A DNA stretch of 64,000 bases, from positions 1 through 64,000 of the forward strand of contig NZ_JMIW01000005.1 of assembly GCF_000715015.1 (NCBI RefSeq), written 5' to 3'. The position numbers and the translations under genes were made by a program. Positions 58,862-64,000 of the stretch are shown one piece after another (the first letter of the stretch is position 1; each line of letters opens with the position of its first letter). The notes beneath the pieces were generated by a model. The model saw nothing but the letters and a program-made list of their open reading frames with translations. It ran no database searches and was not told the DNA's origin. Origin of the DNA: Erythrobacter longus. GTDB lineage: Bacteria; Pseudomonadota; Alphaproteobacteria; Sphingomonadales; Sphingomonadaceae.

Positions 58862-59857
58862 TTACAGACTTTGCTCCATCAGCGCCTTCATATCGGCTTC
58901 TGGACGCGGGCCATAGTGTGAAATCACTTCGGCGGCTGCAATGGCTCCGCGCTTGAGGCAAGTCTCCAGCTTCTCACCGCGCGCAAAACCGGCAAGGAAA
59001 CCGGCGGCGAACTGGTCGCCTGCCCCTGTGGTGTCGACCACCTTGGCAACAGGCGCTGCGGCAACAACGGCGCGCTCGCCATATGCGCTGGCAACGGCGC
59101 CTTTGGCGCTGCGGGTGGCGACGAGGACGGGGACATTGGGCGCGATCATGTCGAAGCCGGTTTCGAAATCGTCTTCACCCGTAAGGCTCGCAAGCTCGGT
59201 TTCGTTGACGAAGAGGATGTCGATCAGCCCCTCTTCGATCATGGCGCGGAAATCATCGCCGTGACGGTCGATGACGAAGCTTTCGGAAGCGGTGAACGCG
59301 ACCTTGCGGCCTGCGGCTCTGGCAACGCCCATGGCGCGGCGCATGGCATTACGCGGCTCTTCGGGGTCCCAGAGGTATCCTTCGAGATAGAGGATCGCGG
59401 CGCTAGCGATCAGCTCTTCGTCGAGGGCCGAGGAAGGCAGGAACTGGCCTGCGCCAAGGAAGGTATTCATCGTGCGCTCGCCATCGGGCGTCACAAAAAT
59501 CAGAACGCGCCCGGTCGCAGGTTCACCAGTCCGGGCCGGGGTGTCGAAATCAATTCCGGTTGCGCGCATATCGTGGCGAAAGACCTTGCCGAGCTGGTCA
59601 TCGGCAACCTGTCCGATAAACGCGCATTGCAGACCAAGGGTGGAAATGCCCGCCAGAGTGTTGGCAGCGGAACCCCCGGAAACCTCGCGCGCAGGTGGCA
59701 TAGCGTCGTAGAGCTCGTCCGCCTTCGCCTCATCAATCAATGTCATGCCACCGCGATTGAGACCAAGCTCTTCAATAAGGCCCTCGTCGCACGAGGCGAT
59801 GACATCAACAACAGCGTTGCCAATTGCGAGTACGTCATAGCGGGTGGTTGTGTCTGA
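58862..59857 (-). CDS. PfkB-family carbohydrate kinase, adenosine kinase-like
   Basis: 331 residues from a GTG at 59857, preferred over the longer ATG (59917) because AAGGA lies about ten bases upstream and the family begins at TRYDVLAIGNAVVDVI. Landmarks: GGSAANTLAGISTLG, GRVLIFVTPDGERTMNTFLGAG, LFVNETELASLTG, and the catalytic/anion-hole motif DTTGAGDQFAAGFLAGFARG. Alphaproteobacterial members of this subgroup are annotated as adenosine kinases; a different nucleoside or sugar substrate cannot be excluded. It reads toward the cytochrome c gene, leaving a 228-base gap without a convincing gene. Confidence 0.92.
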   Translation of the reverse strand, partial: SDTTTRYDVLAIGNAVVDVIASCDEGLIEELGLNRGGMTLIDEAKADELYDAMPPAREVSGGSAANTLAGISTLGLQCAFIGQVADDQLGKVFRHDMRATGIDFDTPARTGEPATGRVLIFVTPDGERTMNTFLGAGQFLPSSALDEELIASAAILYLEGYLWDPEEPRNAMRRAMGVARAAGRKVAFTASESFVIDRHGDDFRAMIEEGLIDILFVNETELASLTGEDDFETGFDMIAPNVPVLVATRSAKGAVASAYGERAVVAAAPVAKVVDTTGAGDQFAAGFLAGFARGEKLETCLKRGAIAAAEVISHYGPRPEADMKALMEQSL

Positions 59858-59999
59858 CACGATGAAGAGGTCCTTGGATCGAATAATTGAAAATGTTGAG
59901 CGAGCGCCTAGCGCCAAGGAGGGGAGAGGCCAAGCATAAAGGGGTAAAGCGCCTATGCGTGGTTTGACTTAAGCCAAGAGGGCAAGCACAGGTGAAGGT

Positions 60000-60743
60000 A
60001 TGAATGACGTGATTTCAGCGCTGGTAAAAGGCCTTGGCCAGCTTACCGACCGGGCGGTTGTGTTGCTGCTTGTCAAGACGGCGGCGATGACACTTCTGGT
60101 GTTCGCGCTGTTCGGCACTGGCCTCTACTTTGGCCTTAGCGTTGCACTCGAAGCAATTGGGCTTGAAGCGGCCGGTGTTGATGGTGGCGGGTGGGCTGGA
60201 TCTGGAGTTGCGGCGGCGGCGGCGGTGATCATCGGTGGCCTTGCATTCTGGTTCTTGTTCCGGGTGGTGGCGCTCGCAGTGCTTCAATTCTTTGCCGATG
60301 AGATTGTGATTGCGGTCGAACAAAAGCACTATCCCAAGGCCGCTGCGCAAGCGAACAAGCTGCCGTTTCAGCGTGACCTTGCCAACAGCGTGCGCGGGAT
60401 TGGAAGAGCGTTATTGTTCAATGCTCTGGCCCTGCCGGTCGCGGCTGTGTTGGTGTTTACAGCGATCGGGCCTGCGATTGTATTCCTGCTTGTTAATGCA
60501 GTGCTATTGGGCCGGGAACTCACCGATATGGCATGGTTTCGTCATTGCGGTGACCAACCCAGCGCAAACCCCGTCCCCGGCTTTCAGCGCTTTGTCTTGG
60601 GAGCGGTTATTGCAGCGATCATGGTGGTCCCCTTCGTCAATTTCCTTGCTCCCATCTTAGGGGCGGCGGCTGGAACCCATTTGGCGCATCGGGGGATGGG
60701 TAGTGCTATCGCCAGCGGTCAAGGAACAGCATTGGATGCGTAA
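60000..60743 (+). CDS. EI24/CysZ-like membrane protein
   Basis: 247 residues with five to six hydrophobic segments (about 23-50, 70-100, 135-170, 200-225). A Gly/Ala-rich loop (GVDGGGWAGSGVAAAAA) joins the first two. QFFADEIVIAVEQKHYP and GRELTDMAWFRH match the EI24/CysZ family; CysZ imports sulfate, but alphaproteobacterial EI24 proteins are not characterised. The stop lies eight bases inside the following lipoprotein gene. Confidence 0.88.
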   Translation: MNDVISALVKGLGQLTDRAVVLLLVKTAAMTLLVFALFGTGLYFGLSVALEAIGLEAAGVDGGGWAGSGVAAAAAVIIGGLAFWFLFRVVALAVLQFFADEIVIAVEQKHYPKAAAQANKLPFQRDLANSVRGIGRALLFNALALPVAAVLVFTAIGPAIVFLLVNAVLLGRELTDMAWFRHCGDQPSANPVPGFQRFVLGAVIAAIMVVPFVNFLAPILGAAAGTHLAHRGMGSAIASGQGTALDA

Positions 60744-61140
60744 GGGCTTCGCAGTGATTTGTCTTAGCGGCCTGTGCCTGTCTGCCTGCGCGGGAGGGGC
60801 CGGCGGCGCGTCCACCACCGCTCGCACCACGGCTTCGGCTGGCACGGTTCCGCCCCCGCGCATTTTACGTGGAAACGGCCTCGAAAGCGTTATTGGCAAG
60901 CAAGCCACAGCCCTGACCCAGCGTTTTGGCGAGGCGCGGATTGACCTTTCCGAAGGCGACGCGCGCAAGTTGCAGTTCATTTCTGAAACCTGCGTGCTCG
61001 ACATCTTCCTCTACCCGCTTCAACCGCGCTCCCAGCCGGTTGCGACCCATATTGAGGCACGCAGACGGGTTGGCGGTGAGAGTGCCGACCGGGCGCGGTG
61101 TATCTCCGAGGTCGAACGTAGCTCGCGTTCGGGCGGTTAA
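60736..61140 (+). CDS. Small lipoprotein of unknown function
   Basis: 134 residues from ATG 60736; an in-frame GTG at 60703 lies inside the EI24 gene. The N-terminus MRKGFAVICLSGLCLSACAGG is a lipoprotein signal with lipid Cys18. A disordered Ala/Thr/Gly stretch follows, then a domain with LESVIGKQATALTQRFGEARIDLSEGDARKLQFISETCVLDIFLYPL, a pattern common in small sphingomonad outer-membrane lipoproteins. It is co-transcribed with the EI24 gene (8-base overlap). A 13-bp sequence is repeated in tandem just after the stop (61139-61164). Confidence 0.85.
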   Translation: MRKGFAVICLSGLCLSACAGGAGGASTTARTTASAGTVPPPRILRGNGLESVIGKQATALTQRFGEARIDLSEGDARKLQFISETCVLDIFLYPLQPRSQPVATHIEARRRVGGESADRARCISEVERSSRSGG

Positions 61141-61237
61141 GGCGGGTGGATAAGGCGGGTGGATAGATCGACTTGGTAACCCGGCTTTAAGCACATTGTG
61201 TCATGTAACTGCCCATATCAAAGGGGTTACGACCAAA

Positions 61238-62212
61238 ATGACCACGCATTTTACTGAACTCGCCAAAGCTGCCGCCGTCGATGGGAAGGTCGATGCACAA
61301 GAGGTTCTCGCGCTTCGCCGCCAAGGTTGGGGCGATGGGATCATTGCACGCGACGAGGCAGAGGCGCTGTTTGCGCTCAACAATGCCCTCGATCAACGCG
61401 ACGAGGAATGGTGCGACTTTTTCGTTGAGGCCATCGGCGAATTCGTCCTGAACGCCACCCCGCCCCGCCTGCAATGCGACGATGCAGAAGCCCGCTGGCT
61501 GATCAAACAGGTCGACCAGGATGGGATCGTGGACAGTGCGGTTGAGCTTGAAACAATCGTGCGCATCATCGAGCGCGCTGAAAACGTGCCTTCGCTGCTT
61601 AAGAACTATGTTGTTGAGCAAATCGAGCAAGAGGTTCTCACAGGAACAGGCCCCACGCGTTGCGGTGGTGAATTGTCAGACACGCATATCACCAGCACGG
61701 AGGCCAATATCCTTCGCCGTGTGGTGTTCGCCAGCGGTGGTTGTGGCCCTGCTGCGGTCAGCCGGTTTGAAGCGGAGATGTTGTTCCGCCTCAAAGATGC
61801 AACGCTATCGGATGCCAACGCGCCGGAATGGGAGCAATTGTTCCTCGATGGGGTAGAGAATTATCTCAAAGGCTTCACCATGGCGAATGCCCAGTTGAGC
61901 CATGACCGCAAGCTTGAACTGCAAAGCTTTGTTGCGGACAATGACGCCAATGTTGGACGCTTCTTGGGTAATATGGTCCGCGCCGCGCCCAATGTGTCTG
62001 AGAATTTCGCGAACGCAATGGGCGTTGTTTTCGGCAAGCGCAAAGGCGGGCCGCTGCCAGAAAGCGCAGGCGAAAACATTGTCGCAGCGTCCATCGAAGG
62101 GGCCAAGGTTACTCAGGCTGAAAAAGACTGGGTCAACGCCATGGTGGAGACTGACGGCGAAGTGGATGATCTTGAGCAACGCTTGATCGCCCGGATTGTT
62201 AAAGGCAGCTGA
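61238..62212 (+). CDS. Unknown cytoplasmic helical protein (possibly TerB-like)
   Basis: 324 residues from ATG 61238; an upstream ATG (61196) has no support. No signal peptide or membrane segment. Two similar halves can be seen: KAAAVDGKVDAQEVLALRRQGWGDGIIARDEAEALFALNNAL...EEWCDFFVEAIGEFVL, and later ITSTEANILRRVVFASGGCGPAAVSRFEAEMLFRLKDATLSDANAPEWEQLFLDGVENYL. The acidic helix-turn pattern with (V/L)xAxEAxxLFxL recalls TerB-like helical domains, but this is not firm. The gene ends four bases before the convergent SRPBCC gene. Confidence 0.8.
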   Translation: MTTHFTELAKAAAVDGKVDAQEVLALRRQGWGDGIIARDEAEALFALNNALDQRDEEWCDFFVEAIGEFVLNATPPRLQCDDAEARWLIKQVDQDGIVDSAVELETIVRIIERAENVPSLLKNYVVEQIEQEVLTGTGPTRCGGELSDTHITSTEANILRRVVFASGGCGPAAVSRFEAEMLFRLKDATLSDANAPEWEQLFLDGVENYLKGFTMANAQLSHDRKLELQSFVADNDANVGRFLGNMVRAAPNVSENFANAMGVVFGKRKGGPLPESAGENIVAASIEGAKVTQAEKDWVNAMVETDGEVDDLEQRLIARIVKGS

Positions 62213-62215
62213 GGT

Positions 62216-62692
62216 TCAACGCTTTAGCGGGGCAAACCCTTTCGCTACAAGAGAGCGCCAGCGTCTTTGACGGTGGGCATAGAAAACGCGCGCAAACCCG
62301 GCGACAAGCGGCGTTAGAAAGCCTGCGTCCACAGTAACACGGTCGGTGTAGCGCGTTGCGGTGCCGCCCGTGTCGGGTGCGATCTCGATCCAGTGGTCCC
62401 AGCGTTTTATCATCGGGCCATAGCCATTATCGCGCAGCGTCCGGACCTCGCCATCGGGCTCGGGGAAGCTGATAACGATCGCCTGCCACCCTATCGGGAT
62501 GATGCCAAACAGCAGCATCAAGGCGCGGTGTTCGCCCACGGTCCAGTCTGGCGGGAACCGCTTCCCCCCGCGCGGCACAAACCGGATCAGCGGCGCGGCA
62601 ATATAGTCAAGAAGCGCCGAGGTGCGCACATAGGTCCACGCTTCGTCAGGCGCGCAGTCAAGCGTTGTCGTCAATTCGACAACCCGCTGCAT
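62216..62692 (-). CDS. SRPBCC (START-like) family protein
   Basis: 158 residues with the helix-grip fold pattern: ELTTTLDCAPDEAWTYVRTSALLDYIAAPLIRF at the start, a beta-rich middle (GWQAIVISFPEPDGEVRTLRDNGYG), and the long C-terminal helix (LTPLVAGFARVFYAHRQRRWRSLVAKG). Such domains bind hydrophobic ligands. The start codon overlaps the stop of the Fe-S carrier gene (TGATG), so it belongs to the 3' end of the suf transcript, though no direct role in cluster assembly is known. Confidence 0.88.
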   Translation of the reverse strand: MQRVVELTTTLDCAPDEAWTYVRTSALLDYIAAPLIRFVPRGGKRFPPDWTVGEHRALMLLFGIIPIGWQAIVISFPEPDGEVRTLRDNGYGPMIKRWDHWIEIAPDTGGTATRYTDRVTVDAGFLTPLVAGFARVFYAHRQRRWRSLVAKGFAPLKR

Positions 62693-63057
62693 CAGACCAT
62701 AAAGCTCTCACCGCACCCGCACGCGCCTTTGGCGTTGGGGTTTTCAAAGGTGAAACCGGCGGTGAAGTCGTCTTCGACCCAGTCCATGGTCGATCCCACC
62801 AGATAGAGCACACTCGCCCCGTCGATGTAGAATGTGCCGCCGGGTGTTTCGATCTTTTCGTCGAAGTTGGCCTCTTCGGTGACATAATCGACCGAGTAAG
62901 CAAGGCCGGAACACCCACGGCGCGGGGTTGAGAGTTTGACGCCGATCGCATCATCAGGCGCCTGGCTCATCAGATGGGCAATCCTCTCCTCTGCGCCCTT
63001 TGTCAGGACCACAGCTGCGGGCAGTTTGCGGGTCTTTGTTGTTGTATCGGTCATCAC
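62692..63057 (-). CDS. sufA: A-type Fe-S cluster carrier (SufA/IscA family)
   Basis: 121 residues. The three cluster-binding cysteines are present: RRGCSGLAY and the C-terminal GACGCGESF. LTKGAEERIAHLM and the FYIDGASVLYLVGSTMDWVED segment are typical. It transfers clusters to target apoproteins. The gene overlaps sufT upstream (ATGA) and the SRPBCC gene downstream. Confidence 0.94.
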   Translation of the reverse strand: MMTDTTTKTRKLPAAVVLTKGAEERIAHLMSQAPDDAIGVKLSTPRRGCSGLAYSVDYVTEEANFDEKIETPGGTFYIDGASVLYLVGSTMDWVEDDFTAGFTFENPNAKGACGCGESFMV

Positions 63058-63521
63058 AACATCCCCAGTTCGAGGCGGGCTTCGTCGGACATTTTTTCAG
63101 GGCTCCATGGCGGATCCCAGACCAGCTCCACCTCCGCATCCCGAATGCCGGGGACGGATGCGGCGCGCAGCTCCACTTCACCCGGCATAGTCTCGGCAAC
63201 CGGACAATGCGGGGTCGTGAGCGTCATCGTGACGGTCGCATCGCACTCATCATCCACTTCAACCCCGTAAATCAGGCCCAGATCGTAGATGTTGACCGGA
63301 ATTTCCGGGTCGTAAATCTCTTTGAGGGCATCAATCACTGCCTGCTGCAAATCGCCACCCGGACCGCCAGCGGCGTCGCTGGCCGGCTTCTGGTGCAGGA
63401 AACCGTCGAGATAATCACGGGTCCGAGGTGCAGTCGCGCCCGATGTGTCCGGGTCGACAGCGTCTTCAACCCGAGCGCGGGGTGGTTTTTCCTGAGTTTG
63501 GTTGGGAGTGGTCATACTCAA
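63054..63521 (-). CDS. sufT: SufT, MIP18/DUF59-family Fe-S assembly factor
   Basis: 155 residues. A disordered, charged N-terminal extension (about 1-55) precedes the MIP18 domain (about 58-155) with the signature IYDPEIPVNIYDLGLIYGVEV, TLTTPHCPVAETMP (conserved Cys) and VWDPPWSPEKMSDEARLELGM. It lies between sufS and sufA and overlaps both by four bases, as in many alphaproteobacterial suf operons. Confidence 0.95.
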   Translation of the reverse strand: MSMTTPNQTQEKPPRARVEDAVDPDTSGATAPRTRDYLDGFLHQKPASDAAGGPGGDLQQAVIDALKEIYDPEIPVNIYDLGLIYGVEVDDECDATVTMTLTTPHCPVAETMPGEVELRAASVPGIRDAEVELVWDPPWSPEKMSDEARLELGML

Positions 63522-64000
63522 ATGCCTTTTCCAAAAATCCGGCGAGTGCGGGCGATGCCTTCAAGAAGCGCGGTTACGTCTTCCTGAGTGGAATAGAGCC
63601 CGAAACTGGCGCGCGCCGTGGCTGGTACGCCGAGATAGTCCATCAATGGCTGTGCACAATGGTGGCCTGCGCGGATGGCGACATTGGCTTCGTCAAGGAT
63701 GGTGCCAAGGTCATGGGGGTGAATGCCGTCGATGGTAAAACTGACGATCCCTGCGCTTGCCTCAGGACCGTAAACGGTCACATCGTTCATCGCGGTCAGC
63801 TCGCGGCGAAGACGGGCCACAAGCTCGCCTTCCGCCTCGTGCATCGCGCCAAGGCCAACGGATTGAACGTAATGCGTGGCAGCGGCAAACGCGATCGCTT
63901 CAGTGATCGCAGGCGTGCCCGCTTCAAAACGTTGGGGTCCGCTGGCGTAAGTGGTCTTTTCAAAGGTCACGCGATCGATCATCGCCCCGCCGCCTTCCCA
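63518..64000 (-). CDS. sufS: Cysteine desulfurase SufS, C-terminal part (cut by right edge)
   Basis: 160 C-terminal residues are visible; the gene continues past base 64000. The frame reads WEGGGAMIDRVTFEKTTYASGPQRFEAGTPAITEAIAFAAA at the edge, so the Met at 63982 is internal. The active-site cysteine lies in RAGHHCAQPLM, and ARASFGLYSTQEDVTALLEGI is the usual end. SufS supplies sulfur from cysteine (with SufE-type partners) for cluster building on SufBCD, presumably encoded to the right. Confidence 0.96.
   Translation of the reverse strand, partial: WEGGGAMIDRVTFEKTTYASGPQRFEAGTPAITEAIAFAAATHYVQSVGLGAMHEAEGELVARLRRELTAMNDVTVYGPEASAGIVSFTIDGIHPHDLGTILDEANVAIRAGHHCAQPLMDYLGVPATARASFGLYSTQEDVTALLEGIARTRRIFGKGI

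Noticed and set aside
58630-58956. 108-codon plus-strand frame overlapping the cytochrome c stop (GTG start)
   Set aside because: Its last 95 bases lie antisense to the PfkB kinase gene, it has no family and no ribosome-binding site. A hydrophobic stretch and CxxC keep it from being excluded completely, but support is too weak to call.

Overview
The window looks like chromosome from a marine alphaproteobacterium of the Sphingomonadales, most likely Erythrobacteraceae. The evidence is the family content and typical gene order: DUF2093, MmcB, EI24, PAS_5 and suf genes, moderately high GC, and frequent ATGA/TAATG overlaps. The species assignment is inference.

Bases 1-8.7 kb (all minus strand) are part of a conjugative or mobilizable element. 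They hold an AlpA-type regulator, two unknown small proteins, a probable ribbon-helix-helix accessory protein, a VirD4/TraD-type coupling protein, a MobF (TrwC/TraA) relaxase-helicase, an ArdC-like antirestriction protein, and two overlapping N6-adenine methylase-like genes. The second of these runs off the left edge. No integrase and no mating-pair genes are in view.

Bases 9.1-37.0 kb (minus strand) are one type I secretion locus: an HlyB/LapB-type ABC transporter, an HlyD-type adaptor, an HlyC-like lysine acyltransferase, a 246-residue membrane protein and a 7517-residue RTX protein. The giant has a class 3 lipase-like N-terminus, 16 RTX/haemolysin-related modules, 15 cadherin-like repeats, 8 dystroglycan-type cadherin repeats and dockerin/EF-hand-like calcium loops. 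The membrane protein is translationally coupled to it. No TolC homologue is in the window. A tRNA-Arg(CCG) lies just upstream with its 3' end facing this locus.

Bases 37.7-64 kb are ordinary chromosome, mostly plus strand: mmcB, a sterol desaturase family gene coupled to a DUF2141 gene, an acidic PAS_5 protein, an esterase, an envelope-quality group (BepA-like M48-TPR protease, DsbA-like thioredoxin, second metalloprotease), a LytS/LytTR two-component pair, nadC with a membrane protein and an RNase T2, a SpoIIAA-like protein, tadA, rpmB, a phytase-like esterase, an M23 lipoprotein, xseA and purD with overlapping divergent start codons, a cytochrome c lipoprotein, a PfkB sugar kinase, an EI24 protein, and the end of a suf operon (sufS-sufT-sufA).

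Points of most interest: the giant lipase-RTX protein with its coupled partner and atypical acyltransferase; two perfect FNR/FixK-type boxes (upstream of the SpoIIAA-like gene and of the cytochrome c gene); a decayed second copy of the purD 3' end; and the twin methylase genes on the mobile element.
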